From assembly GCF_032854445.1 (NCBI RefSeq), contig NC_088299.1, positions 216,001-280,000 on the forward strand: 64,000 nucleotides of DNA, in the 5' to 3' direction. The notes below the pieces were generated by a model that had not been told where the DNA came from, ran no database searches, and saw nothing but the letters and a program-made list of their open reading frames with translations. How positions within the stretch are numbered: the stretch's first letter is position 1; each line of letters opens with the position of its first letter. The position numbers and the translations under genes are program-made. Origin of the DNA: Liolophura sinensis (lineage: Eukaryota > Mollusca > Polyplacophora > Chitonida > Chitonidae). Shown in pieces: positions 12,301 to 22,025 of the stretch.

Positions 12301-15300
12301 TACTATTGTGCTCTGAGTGTTCCCACATGTATTCTTTGTAAAACCTACATACTGTTGGTTGTTGGCCTACATTGTTGACCCTGGATTTACCGTCTCCTGA
12401 AGCGGGCCACTAGAAAATTGGTAATTCCATCTGAAGATCATTTGGAACTAAGAGGCTCTGAAGGGGAAAGTTATGTGGGTACACATATCATCTGTGGCAC
12501 CCGCTTTGCTGCCATGTTGATTTCCTCAAAAAATAAGTTCAGCCCAATTAACTTATGCACATATCACTTTTTTTTTTTTGAAATTCATTCTTTTCTATGT
12601 CGCACAAAAGCGAATGGAAAATCGTTCGCCAGTTTCTGAACCTCTGGACGAACTGAATGATCATTCCCGCCAATTTTTGAGGGCTGTATACATACATATA
12701 TATATATTAGGTATAAATAACGTTCAAACGATTCTGCCACTTATGGTTTTGGACGTTTTCCTGGGTGATGGTAGACAAATGCAAAGTTTTGATGTTTACT
12801 TTTAGGTTTCATTCTAAAAAGGCAGGCCAACGACCAAACAATATGTGGGTTTTGCAATAAATTTGAAAGCTGAGGTTTCTATCATGTGGTAAAGTGACGT
12901 CAATTCATTGAAGAACCAGCTTTTTGCAATGAGCATCGGAGAAGTGGTTCAATGAGTAACAAAAGACGTTTTACTAAGAATCCAGGTTGTAACATTAATG
13001 GAGCGATTAATGGATTAAAATCCAGACAGTCCATTCCGCAAAGCAGTTTGCTGATCAAAGTGGGCCAATAAATCCACTCTAAAACAGCAGTACACCCCAC
13101 TATCTGTCCAGTTCGCAGAGAAAAGGGTGCTTTCAATCACTCGTACATGCTTAAATCCATTTTAGATGAGTCATATGCAGAAAATCTGATAAACTCTAAC
13201 TTTTCTCTCTTCAAAGTTGCTTGGGGGGGGGGGGGGGGGGGGGGCATGTGCCACGCTTTGCTGACATTAAAAATCCAGATTGTAAATGAGACCACTGATA
13301 GAAAACAAGGATAACAAAGTAGTTGGGCACTGGATAGCCACAAACCTTGACTGGATACCTTAACACTTGATTTTTGGAGGTTAAGACGATATCCTTCTGG
13401 GAAAATCTAAATTTTAGCACTAAAAGTAATATCTCATGACATTTAATTTGCCTCCAAAAATGCTTTGTTGTGGTCAGATTTTTAAATCATTTTCAGTGCT
13501 CCATTTCCTCAACCTTTTCTCATTTGAAAGAGCAACTGTCATTGCGATTTGTGCACATGTTTATTTTGGCCACAAAACTACCCTGGTTGGATTGGCCAAT
13601 TCCAGGGCTTCACAAAAAGTGTAATTTTATGTCTACACAGGATAATGCCTTTAGAATATGCTTGAATAAACACCTTGCAAACATGTGAAATGTTGAAGAA
13701 TTACAGGAAGTAATAAAAATATGAACACCACCTGAATAGCGAAAAGAAAAAGATTATCACTTCTACTATTCACTAGAGCAATATTCATGTTACTGAATTC
13801 ATGCATAATATATGTAATGTCTGCTAAGTTTATGGACAGGGGTTCAAATACAATTACACTGGGCATTTGCCTATTATGGAAATTGATCTTGTGATTACTC
13901 GAATATTGTCTTAGAATGTCTATTTGGAGTATGCTTGCTCTATGACTGTGTGATGGTGGGCTGATTAGATGATTTGGCGGTTTCTCTTCAACAAAACAAT
14001 CACCCTGCCCCATTTTATCTAGCTTTTCATTTTTGTAATTGCACCCTGCCCTTTTTGATAGCTATCTTGGGCTCTTTAAATACCTTTCTATGAATGCCCT
14101 TAATCTGGATAATATTATTCGATCTAGCTAATGTTTTGATTAATTCCTAGTGTATAGAATGTGTGAAATTGCACCACTACATTTACAATACTGCTGTTAT
14201 AAAACGTACATACATTTCAACCCAAATGTATCATACAGTCCACCGTATGTTACGATACTGTAAATGATAACTGTATCCATTCAGACTCTTTACCACAGAT
14301 TTAAACATATTTGTACTTTTCTGTTGATCGTTTTACACAAGAAAGATGGTGTGAGCTTGGCGATCGAATAACAGCAAAAAATCCCAATAGAAACGATCAG
14401 TTACGCAATAACATGTACATCTGTATGTTATAGAACAATGCCCTCCACTCTCTCATGTTTTGATTACAGCGGAAGATTACAACACCACCAATTTATGTAT
14501 TGCTTGATCTGCAGCGATTACAGTTCTAATTCAATAATTAACGTTAACGTATAATTTAGCCAAGAAATCGGCTGTGAAATTTTAATATTGGGTAAGGCCT
14601 ACTTCACATCCGAGAAGGGGTCCATAATAAAATATGGGTATGGGTATGGCTATGGGAACGGCCTTGTGCCAACTTGCTCAAAACGAAAATGGAAGCCAAC
14701 ACTTATGTGCCATGGGCAAAAAATCAGGTGAATTACATTTGTCAATGGCTTTATGGTCTTTCGCACAATCTTTATCTTATTCCGTGGTGCACAGACAGAC
14801 CTATGTAGCTCAAAACAGACCTTACTTTTCAGTTCAACTGGGAAATATCCAAAAACGGCCAGTGCCCATCAGAGTTCTATAAATGTCTTAGTTTGCGAAC
14901 AGACCATCTATTAAGTGGATTTATAAAAAGAGATACAGTGTGATAATCGGATGAACACATCGTTGGGGCTAACGAATTATTATTTGATTGGCGTATTACA
15001 CCGTATTCAAGAATATTTCTCTTATACGACGGCAGCCAGCATGATATGGTGGGAGAAAACCGTGCAGAGCCCAGAGGAAACCCGTGACCATCCGCACGTT
15101 GTTGCAGACCTTCCCACGTAAGGCCGGAGAGGAAGCCGGCATGAGCTGGATTCGAACTCACGGCAACCGTATTGGTGGGAGGCTCATTATTGCGCCATGC
15201 TGCAGTGCTAACACACTCAACCCCAGAGGCCCCCCCCCCCCCCAGCTTACGATGGCAGCCATCTTCACATATCAGTAAATATAAGCTAGCCATCCTTAAA

Positions 15301-15981
15301 CTGGATTTTGAGGCAATCATCTCATTATGAAATGAATCTCACTGTGTCCACCAGGTCACAGAACAACAAATATTATTCTAAAACCCATCTTTGACATCTG
15401 GATATATTCCTCTGGATTTTAACAACATTTCGGCTCGGGAATGAATTTACACATCCATTAGGCCTAGTTCTAATAAAGGTCATTTTACCTTTCATGCACA
15501 ACAGAGATTGGCTTTTCAACCTTTCTACATTGGGTTTAAAGGCCCACTTCGTTCCCAAAAGTTACTTGCGGAGTGGCCCGAAATTTTAATTCCATGATTA
15601 CAATTGTTGACAATAGACCTCTACGTTTAACTTAAGTGAACTTAACCCAGGAGCGGTTCATGAACACTTTTTCCGTGACACTCATCTTCAAATATCTACT
15701 AAAGAGTGGGTTTGCATCTTAACAGGGTTGCAAAAGGACATACTTGGGATGTGTTCGAGGCGAATTTCAACAAGCTGCAATGCTGTCACAGTTAACGTTA
15801 ACCTGTACACAAAGGTAGCCTACATCAGGCGTTGTTGTTGCACATACATGCCAAATGCGGAACCCTTGTAATTGTCCAATATTAACCATTCAAACAAAAT
15901 AATGCTAAATTTTCACCCAATTATCCTAAATCCATTTCTTCTTTTTAGTATCACCCACCGTAATTACCTCACAAGCTTCAT
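6336..15981 (-). CDS. SNRPD1: Small nuclear ribonucleoprotein Sm D1, four coding exons, one-base frameshift in exon 3
   Basis: Sm-D1 is a core subunit of the heptameric Sm ring on spliceosomal U1, U2, U4 and U5 snRNAs. Coding exons on the minus strand: 15968-15981 (M-K-L-V-R start), 11342-11418, 6825-7015 and 6336-6412, with GT/AG borders. Exon 2 carries the Sm1 motif ([16 protein letters not shown]). Exon 3 carries [13 protein letters not shown] and Sm2 ([11 protein letters not shown]). Exon 4 encodes the GR-rich tail with about ten Arg-Gly repeats, ending GRR and TGA. Exon 3 is 191 nt, but intron phases need 192. One base is missing near 6896-6903, where Y-F-I should continue L-P-D-S-L-P-L; the downstream frame then matches Sm-D1 again. 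With that base the protein is 119 residues, the same as the human protein as I recall it. Intact introns argue against a processed pseudogene, so sequence error is most likely. Introns 1 and 2 are long (about 4.5 and 4.3 kb) and filled with repeats. Confidence 0.93.
6639..6657. repeat. (CA)n microsatellite
   Basis: A short CA dinucleotide run inside SNRPD1 intron 3. Confidence 0.8.
7397..7473 (-). mobile_element. SINE family A fragment (head/middle)
   Basis: A diverged minus-oriented piece matching the block that reads gagctggacttgaactca in other copies. It directly abuts the family B fragment at 7477. Confidence 0.6.
7477..7618 (-). mobile_element. SINE family B fragment
   Basis: Minus-oriented 3' part with the family B block (cttaacaatttttcagtcat, cttagagtgcatgtaatgtg) and a degenerate gagtgagg tail. 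It lies in SNRPD1 intron 2. Confidence 0.65.
7663..9312 (+). mobile_element. Non-autonomous hAT-like DNA transposon with 8-bp TSD
   Basis: A 1,650-bp element in SNRPD1 intron 2 bounded by a perfect 8-bp duplication CCAACAAT (7655-7662 and 9313-9320), the length typical of hAT insertions. The left end CATGATGCTAGCCAGA and the reverse complement of the right end, CAGGGCATTAGCCTGG, are imperfect terminal inverted repeats resembling the CAGGG..TAGCC hAT type. Inside is only a decayed N-terminal transposase-like ORF (8137-8340) followed by AT-rich noncoding DNA, so it is an internally deleted derivative. Superfamily assignment is inferred from TSD length and termini. Confidence 0.72.
8137..8340 (+). 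pseudogene. Transposase N-terminus relic inside the hAT element
   Basis: Starts ATG and encodes [14 protein letters not shown], then meets TAG at 8179-8181. Shifting frame by one base gives a Ser-rich then acidic linker ([20 protein letters not shown]) and a Pro/Ser stretch ending LFQSVL. A K-I-T-D-F-F start followed by a low-complexity linker is typical of hAT-type transposases. The catalytic and dimerisation regions are absent. Confidence 0.5.
9915..10183 (-). mobile_element. SINE family A, full length, with 14-bp TSD
   Basis: Complete minus-oriented copy running from a TATT/AATA tail (left) to a tRNA-like head ending in ggggcctccgtggctcag (right). Flanked by perfect duplications TGGTCAAAACTATT at 9901-9914 and 10184-10197. 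Head A-box-like and B-box-like words are present. It sits in SNRPD1 intron 2. Confidence 0.9.
10511..10558 (+). other. G-rich tract with quadruplex potential
   Basis: At least six runs of three or more G separated by short spacers on the plus strand (from gtgggggggc to ggggagggc). Because it is in SNRPD1 intron 2, the pre-mRNA would carry the C-rich strand and the G-rich strand is the coding-complementary DNA strand. Quadruplex formation is predicted from pattern only. Confidence 0.6.
11894..12064 (+). mobile_element. SINE family A, 5'-truncated, diverged
   Basis: Plus-oriented copy with recognisable gggaaggtctgccagcaac, cataatgctgg, a cattcttgagt block and an AATAAA-type tail. It lies in SNRPD1 intron 1. 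Confidence 0.75.
12066..14970. other. SNRPD1 intron 1 interior, no gene seen
   Basis: AT-rich sequence with scattered short ORFs and a run of 22 G at 13223-13244. No exon or repeat family that I can support. Confidence 0.4.
13223..13244 (+). repeat. Poly-G run of 22
   Basis: Uninterrupted G homopolymer. Its length is likely unreliable in assembly. Confidence 0.85.
14977..15236 (-). mobile_element. SINE family A, near full length
   Basis: Minus-oriented copy from the ttgattggcgtatta 3' block through gagctggattcgaactca to the head, ending in a long C-run at 15230. Located in SNRPD1 intron 1. Confidence 0.85.
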
Positions 15982-16024
15982 GATGACTTCGATTTACTTT
16001 CGTGTTTTCCACATGAACCGGGCG

Positions 16025-16034
16025 AAAATGGCGG
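16025..16034 (+). promoter_or_regulatory. YY1-like motif upstream of SNRPD1
   Basis: AAAATGGCGG lies 44-53 bases upstream of the SNRPD1 ATG. It matches the ATGGCGG core common in housekeeping promoters. It could instead be the start of a divergent plus-strand exon; neither reading is proven. Confidence 0.3.
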
Positions 16035-16268
16035 TCTCCAGCGTTCAACCAACGCACAGCATGGGGGAGGAGCTAAATGTGAACCGCAAGGCATGGAAAT
16101 GGAAACGGCTGGTAGACAGTCATACTGCTCAGTACATATTATCATCTGTAATCTGGGGTATTCTTTTTGATTTCATATCATTTATTTTTAACAATAAAAT
16201 ATCAGAAAATTTTATTAGTTTAAACAATATTTTTATATACACCTTGTAATCCAAGCTTGGTGTACCCA

Positions 16269-16355
16269 CCGTCGATAGCTCAGTTGGTAGAGCGGAGGAC
16301 TGTAGAGTGAAAAGACTGACATCCTTAGGTCGCTGGTTCGATTCGGCTCGACGGA
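16269..16355 (+). tRNA. tRNA-Tyr (anticodon GTA), 15-nt intron, one base short in T-stem
   Basis: Acceptor stem CCGTCGA (16269-16275) pairs perfectly with TCGACGG (16348-16354), with discriminator A at 16355. The D arm with A box is TAGCTCAGTTGG. Anticodon GTA is at 16302-16304. The intron agtgaaaagactgac (16306-16320) sits one base after the anticodon's 3' purine, the canonical position for eukaryotic tRNA-Tyr. The T arm reads GCTGG-TTCGATT-CGGC, whereas the conserved sequence has CCGGC, so one C is missing and the spliced tRNA would be 72 nt. Everything else matches eukaryotic tRNA-Tyr as I know it. The gap is either a sequence error or a damaged copy. The gene lies between SNRPD1 and KDM8. 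Confidence 0.92.
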
Positions 16356-16379
16356 CAGGTGGGACATTTTTTCGCATAT

Positions 16380-17560
16380 TTTGTTATATGTTTCTGTAAC
16401 TGGCACACATGCCAGTAAAGTTAATAAGGAAATGCCTGCTCTCAAAAGTCATACCATGAAGTTCCACACTCAAGTTCCGAGTATGTCTGCCTATGTAGGC
16501 CTCCTACATAGGCCCTACATACGAGGTAAAGGTATCAAATGACTTTCGACCTGCAACCCAATGTCTCAGAAATTCAAAAAAAAAAAAAAAAGCCTTCAAC
16601 CTCCAACTTTTCCACTCATTTCCAGTCTGGAGCTATTATCTGCAGGCATCCACTTTGTATTTTTGTCCGAGTGGCAATTTGTCTGGGTTTCAGTCACACA
16701 GTGCCATCACAAGGCATGCTTCCTCTCGTATATGCACATAACAGTATTGTTTATTGATTGATTGATTTATTAATTTATATATTGATTGGTGTTTTATGCC
16801 ATACTTCAGAATATTTCTCTTTACAGCCACAGGAAATCTGACAGAGCCTGAGGGAAACCCAAACAGTCTGGCGGCTTTCAAGAATGTGTTCTAAAGTGAC
16901 TTGGCCATTGTTCTTTTGTAATTTATGGGTAGCCTACCAGTAGCGTTACTAGTTTGATCCATACGCCATAGTAAATAAATGTATGGACAGGTTTTGTTGG
17001 AAGTTTGTTAAATAGGCCTACAGACAGTGCTTTGGGTTTATACTTAGGATATCTACATGGGCTGATTTTACAAAGTGATTTTTGACTCCACTCAAATTTT
17101 AAGAAATGGATACATTGCTCACGTAGTTTGTAACATACAATAAAGTTCCATTAGTAACTGATTTGAAAAACACTTATTTTGCATAAGTTCTCAATTTTAC
17201 CTCTATAAGGATCCAGAATTTAAAATAAACATTTATGTGTGAAATTTCAAAGTTTGACAAGATGCAAAATGGACCTAACAAAGTTTTTTCAAAGCTTCAA
17301 CACATTTATCTGTAAATAGTTGTGCTGCGGAGTGATGTTCTCCTGATATAACATAGTTCTTGGATTATTGTCTAGTCGATTTTTCATATAAATTGTGCAC
17401 TTCTACATGAATAATGTGGAAAAAGATACAAACATGTAAAACTTACCACATAATAAAAACAGATCAGTTCAACATACCTCAGATTCAGACTTAACATTTA
17501 ATAAATTACAAAGACACAATGTCAGGAATTTGAACTTTATAGCAGAAAATTTATCCTACA
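16380..17560. other. Intergenic region, no gene seen apart from a SINE scrap
   Basis: AT-rich sequence with an A-run near 16580, a SINE fragment (16778-16862) and short unsupported ORFs. Confidence 0.4.
16778..16862 (-). mobile_element. SINE family A 3' fragment
   Basis: Minus-oriented fragment holding attgattggtgttttatgcc and agaatatttctct, preceded by a degenerate TTGA/TTTAT tail. Confidence 0.65.
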
Positions 17561-17566
17561 AATAAT

Positions 17567-17577
17567 TTTATTTTATT
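17567..17577 (-). terminator. Two overlapping AATAAA polyadenylation signals for KDM8
   Basis: On the minus strand AATAAA occurs at 17572-17567 and 17577-17572, about 220 bases beyond the KDM8 stop codon. Confidence 0.45.
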
Positions 17578-17793
17578 TCAAGTTTCAATTACAACTTTTT
17601 AACAGCTGCTTATTATTACACTGGGACTGTTGGTATGAAATGATTTGCAAATCACAATAGAAGTTTACAGCTTGCCATAATGTGCACAACAGTATGTCGG
17701 TATATACATGTATACCAGCATCACAGATTATGTATTAGTTAAAGATGTCTTAGTGTTTACTTCACGCTCATCTCTGCCAACATCTCAGATATT

Positions 17794-19242
17794 TCAACTC
17801 CACCAAAAACTGACAGAGAAACTTACATCCAAAGAACGCACATAGTGCCAGCATTTTGGAGGGATATACAACATCTGACCAGGCCTTAGCACGCATTCCG
17901 AAAAATGAGCCTTAGGAAACTCTGGAAATTTCTCCAGATCTGGATTCTCCACATCTACTTGGCTTGTGTTACTTAACAACCTGCCTGAATGGGGATATAG
18001 ACATTTGGTTTGGTCTTCTGGGTATAACTGAATATACTTCTCTCCTATGACTTGGACAAGAAGATTGTGCTTGGGGTCAAAGTGCAAAGGTGAGATAGTT
18101 CCACATGGACCAAACCACGCACTGATATCTATATCCTCGTCGTTCAAATCATCTTCCCTGTCTGTAATAGAGCAATACATCGGTATGATGATATCATCAC
18201 GGAGTTCCGGGATCTGCTCAAAGAGCTGATGCTGAGCCAAGTACCCAATTCCCTGAGATCCTTTTATTTGGTCAATGTAAACATCAATAAATTCTGAGAC
18301 AGTCATTAGCTTCTGTGTCCATGATTCCTCAGTATATTTGGAACCCACTTCAACAGGCACTGTTCTATAGCCTGCAATTTTTTTGATGTAAGGTACACTC
18401 CACTTCCGATTAGACAATGCTGGCCAGTGTCCCATGCAGTCCTCTATAACAACCGGACATTTCTTCTCCATATACATTGACTTGAAAGTCTGTACGGATG
18501 GGCAAGACAGCAACTCAATTTGACAGCATTTCGGAAACTTCAGACAAGAGCCATTTTCCACTTCTGACGATCTTTTCCTAGTTTTTGAATTCACAGGAAT
18601 CTCAACAATATCCATATCAGCAGCTGTGATAGTGTCTCCCAGAATACCACATTTTGAACCTGCAACTGTCTCACTATCTTCCACCACATCGTGAGGATGT
18701 ACTCTATGCATTTCCAAGGAAATGTCAAGAGGATATGTGGTTACATTTACATTTGATACCCTTTCATCGAGCTTGTGTTGACTGAGACATACGTCTTTTG
18801 GGAAGAATTCATTTTGAACACTTTTTGCTAATTTTGCTAATATGTTATCTAAAATTGGGGCGCCCATGAGCAAACCCATATCACATGTTTTCAAAATCAT
18901 TTCCGGCGTTACTGGGTGCTCAGTATCTGACGGGTTATCTGAAGGCACACAACATTCAGCTAGTGCCTTAATGCACGACACTAACGAATAGGCTAACCGC
19001 CACGAAATGTCCACATCTTTCCAGTGTCCTGTATTCAGTTTTTCCCAGATTATGTCAAGCAATATCTTTGAAATTTCATAGCATTTTGTAAGGCTTCCAT
19101 TTCCAGTGTAAAAGCTGTCAAGAAGCTGGTTGATCAATTCAAGAACGAAGTTTCCTAACACTCGGTAGTCACTAATTTCGTCTAAAAAAACGTATTTGTT
19201 GCCTGGTACAAGGGCTTTGATAGCCTGTGGAAGAACATCCAT
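17794..19242 (-). CDS. KDM8: JmjC-domain oxygenase KDM8/JMJD5, intronless
   Basis: A 2-oxoglutarate- and Fe(II)-dependent JmjC oxygenase. The family hydroxylates arginine residues and was earlier reported as an H3K36me2 demethylase; it acts mainly in the nucleus. The first ATG of the frame is at 19242-19240; upstream comes only a TTG and then a TAA, so I start there (482 residues; human is about 416). The JmjC domain fills the C-terminal ~215 residues. The iron ligands are visible as H387 and D389 (SPLHFDPKHN) and H466 (PPKCWHYVR). K402 (GEKYIQLYP) fits the 2-oxoglutarate contact and Y334 lies in GYLAQHQLFEQIP. The invariant NTSQVDVENPDLEKFPEF and terminal SFSVSFWWS are present. The N-terminal half is helical and divergent, as in the family. 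Vertebrate genes have several introns; this one has none and no disabling changes. It faces a possible plus-strand gene across a 313-bp gap. Confidence 0.95.
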   Translation of the reverse strand: MDVLPQAIKALVPGNKYVFLDEISDYRVLGNFVLELINQLLDSFYTGNGSLTKCYEISKILLDIIWEKLNTGHWKDVDISWRLAYSLVSCIKALAECCVPSDNPSDTEHPVTPEMILKTCDMGLLMGAPILDNILAKLAKSVQNEFFPKDVCLSQHKLDERVSNVNVTTYPLDISLEMHRVHPHDVVEDSETVAGSKCGILGDTITAADMDIVEIPVNSKTRKRSSEVENGSCLKFPKCCQIELLSCPSVQTFKSMYMEKKCPVVIEDCMGHWPALSNRKWSVPYIKKIAGYRTVPVEVGSKYTEESWTQKLMTVSEFIDVYIDQIKGSQGIGYLAQHQLFEQIPELRDDIIIPMYCSITDREDDLNDEDIDISAWFGPCGTISPLHFDPKHNLLVQVIGEKYIQLYPEDQTKCLYPHSGRLLSNTSQVDVENPDLEKFPEFPKAHFSECVLRPGQMLYIPPKCWHYVRSLDVSFSVSFWWS

Positions 19243-19555
19243 GGGCACAGGTGTCAAACTTGCTGTGCTAAAAATTCGTAATGTTTATGTGCACGATCAA
19301 AACACGGAAGTCTTCTGTTTAACACTAAGCACATGCGCAGATTTGCACGGTGTGCTTCAAGTCAGAACTGGAATGCCCTCGTCAAGAATTGGAATGTTAA
19401 CATTGAAAGATGGGACCTATTTTTAGATAGCCTTGTTTGAAACTATTCCACGATAACAGTCTATTCGATTAAGTATCAGAAATTCCATGCATTGAATTTT
19501 CCAACTTTCAGCGTAGCATATCTCCGTCGCGTGGAAACGGACGACGCTAAAAAAT
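19243..19555. promoter_or_regulatory. Putative bidirectional promoter region
   Basis: A 313-bp interval between the KDM8 start codon (minus) and a plus-strand ATG with a splice donor (19556). It contains CpG-bearing sequence near 19525-19550. No TATA box is evident. Divergent promoter use is an inference from geometry. Confidence 0.35.
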
Positions 19556-19600
19556 ATGGCGACGTACAACAACAACGCCGGGAAGACGATATTCGCATCA
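19556..19600 (+). CDS. Possible first coding exon of an unidentified divergent gene
   Basis: ATG in an A-rich context (aaaatATGG) followed by 15 codons (MATYNNNAGKTIFAS) and a good donor GTAAGC at 19601, phase 0. I found no downstream exon that continues it, and it cannot splice in frame into the NEK11 5' exon. It could also be part of a noncoding NEK11 leader. I do not recognise the peptide. Confidence 0.22.
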
Positions 19601-20165
19601 GTAAGCACAACAGTTCCTTGTTTTGTCCTGTCTTGCAGTTACACAAAAATGGAAGCGTGCAAATCATTTGTTTTATTTGATGCTGTTGTTCATGTTTCCT
19701 GTGGTGTAATGAGGGACAGTGAATCGGGTGTGACTGTCAATATTTTCTTGGTGTTTCATATTCATCAGGTCATTTCATTATGTAAGACGGATCGGTGCTA
19801 GATACCACGTAATCTCCTTAGTGACAAACGGCGTGGGTGAAGGGAAAACGGTCCTTCCAACGTTATTACATAGGAAAATGTCCATTTTTGAATCGCTCTC
19901 AGTGATCTTGTATCCGTTGGATTCGTATAATTTTCAGCTTTCCAGATAGTTATAGTATTTCTGAAGAGCTTTCGTGATGTTATTTTGTGCACCGCGGCCT
20001 TATTGGTCGCAACTGAAGTGGCAAAAAATGACCTTTTTCCAAAATGTTTGAACATTTGTTTTAGATACGAAAGGGTGATCACGTGACCTCCAACTTCTGA
20101 CCGTCTTACAGAACAGCTTCACATTTGCACAAATGGATGGACTCAGTATGCTGTTTTAAAATTAT

Positions 20166-20398
20166 GGGCCCGGTCGCTCAGAACTGGTGTAAGACTTAAT
20201 ACCAGATTTAACTTTGAACCAAGTCTCTAATTTTGTACTTAGCCAAAAAATAATTGCCTAACAGTATATTAAATATGAACTAAAACTACTGCTGTTGTAC
20301 TTTGACTTTGGAGAACTGCATTGACTGCTGAAACTTGTTAATTTTTATATATAAAAAAATACCAGTATTAGCTAATACACTTTTGAACAACTGGCCCC
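20166..20398. mobile_element. MITE with imperfect terminal inverted repeats
   Basis: The left end GGGCCCGGTCGCTCAGAACT and the reverse complement of the right end (GGGGCCAGTTGTTCAAAAGT) form related inverted termini about 40 bp long. Inside the ends are further paired words (acttaataccag / ctaatactggta). Total about 233 bp, noncoding. This type of GGGCC..GGTTG..TCAAA terminus is common in lophotrochozoan genomes, from memory. Confidence 0.6.
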
Positions 20399-20399
20399 T

Positions 20400-21690
20400 G
20401 ACATTCAGCGTAACACAGAGTCCATCATCGCCTCTCAACAAACATGGGCACGGGATTTCAAACTCCCATCTCGTCTTCACACATGACAATGAACCTAACT
20501 CATCTCCTCTGCTCATTTATTAGATCCAGATGTCTATTTCAACTCGTCTCTTCAAGGGGTCTCTGGGTGTCAGATATCTGGAAATTTGTTATAGACCATA
20601 TCTTGGTTTATATTAAACATAACCCAACAAGAAAAGGCTCAAAATAATCTTTATTAAACATGGAATATCTGCACAAAGCCTCGATTGCTTAAGATTACTA
20701 TTTTTGTTTAAAGACAATGGCATGTACTAAGATGTGCATAGCTATGAGTATTTCTCATATGCATGTATAAACTATCATGTAAAGCAACCCTCGTGATAAT
20801 GAAGAATGTGTTTTTTGAAAATACCATATATTACTAAACAGGCGAAGAAATGTAATCGACATGAATCGTAAATTTTGGATGATTAATTTGACAGCGTTAT
20901 TGTCAGAAATTTTCAGAAATGTAGGTAGCGTTCATTAAAGGGAAATACAAGGCTGATATCATGTCATAGTCTGCGTCATTAGGTTTAAAATGTATAAAGT
21001 TTTGCATGTTCTTGCCCACTCCGTTGTCTCAGGATAATGTCATAATTAGAAAGGATTTAATCAGTTGGTAGTCTTGATGTGATCTGTATACACTATGTGT
21101 TCTGGGGATTATTTTGATGCGTTGGTTGTTGTGCTTTGTGAAATATACACTCAAATACAGATACCCACATTTTCTGACAAATGCCACATAAGGATACCCT
21201 TGTACTGGGTTGGAGGAGTGGTTGGCTACAGCGTCAACCAGTGGTAAACCATACACTGTTTCACGCCATGTCCGATAAGTCTTTTCTGCATGTTGACCTC
21301 GGTCCAAAACAGGTGTCATCTCTGGCTCTTGCCTCTGACCTCGCTCGCATACTTAACATACCAGGTATATCCCACTGACTGTGTAATGGCACACCAGCTC
21401 TGAAATCACAAGGCAGTCACTGCTGAAGCCGGAACCATTTTGCATTCACCACATTTATGGCACATGAAAAAGCTGTTCTTCCTGGATGGGTTCCTCCAAA
21501 TTGGGTAACGTGAGAAATAGATAAGTTTCAAGTGTTGTCGAACGATTATATGAAAACTTCAGGTATGGTGCATGAATGACAGGTGGATCTCATGGGTTAT
21601 GTGCACGGAGAAGTTTTGGTCCATCGCACGTTTGCAAGGCAAAGCCCCGAAAAGGAGCACACACTCCAGCTGAAATCTCCTACTTTTGAT
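20400..21690. other. Unassigned DNA, short ORFs only
   Basis: A 21029-21319 minus-strand ORF and a 21181-21378 plus-strand ORF overlap each other without recognisable domains. Nothing supports a gene. Confidence 0.35.
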
Positions 21691-22025
21691 GCGCTCCACA
21701 GGGGCCTCAGAGGGGTGCTTCCAACAGGCTTAGAGCGCTCCTTCTAAAGCCCCAACGCTTATAAAATGCTTTCCTTCAACTTCATTCAAAGTGCCTAAGA
21801 GCAATAGGGCTTCAGGGGCGCTTCCCAAAACTTATACAATTTTTCTACTTCCATTCAGCCTTTGAGGGGGTTGGGTGGGGGGGGGGGCTTCAGTGGTGCT
21901 TTTGAAAGTTAAACAGTTATTCTGCCATGGGGGCCTTCAGAGGTGCTTCACAAGCTTTTACTGCTGAGCAGCCTGGTAAGAGGGCTTCTAAGGCGCTGTA
22001 CAAACTTGGGCAGTTTTTTCCACTG
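21690..22025. repeat. Degenerate tandem repeat around ggcttcagaggggtgcttc
   Basis: The word family gggcttcagnggngcttc recurs about five times with irregular spacing, followed each time by a variable aacttatacaatttt-like stretch. A run of nine or more G lies near 21880. Confidence 0.5.

Noticed and set aside
16012-16249. Plus-strand ORF (MAVSSVQPTHSMGEEL...) starting at the ATGGCGG motif
   Set aside because: Could be a divergent first exon, but the codons become low-complexity and AT-rich and no donor or partner exon was convincing.
20286-20523. ORFs on both strands near 20.3-20.5 kb
   Set aside because: They lie in or next to the MITE at 20166-20398 and have no protein-like features.
21029-21378. 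Overlapping plus and minus ORFs that suggested a transposase
   Set aside because: No catalytic motif or family word recognised, and the two strands overlap.
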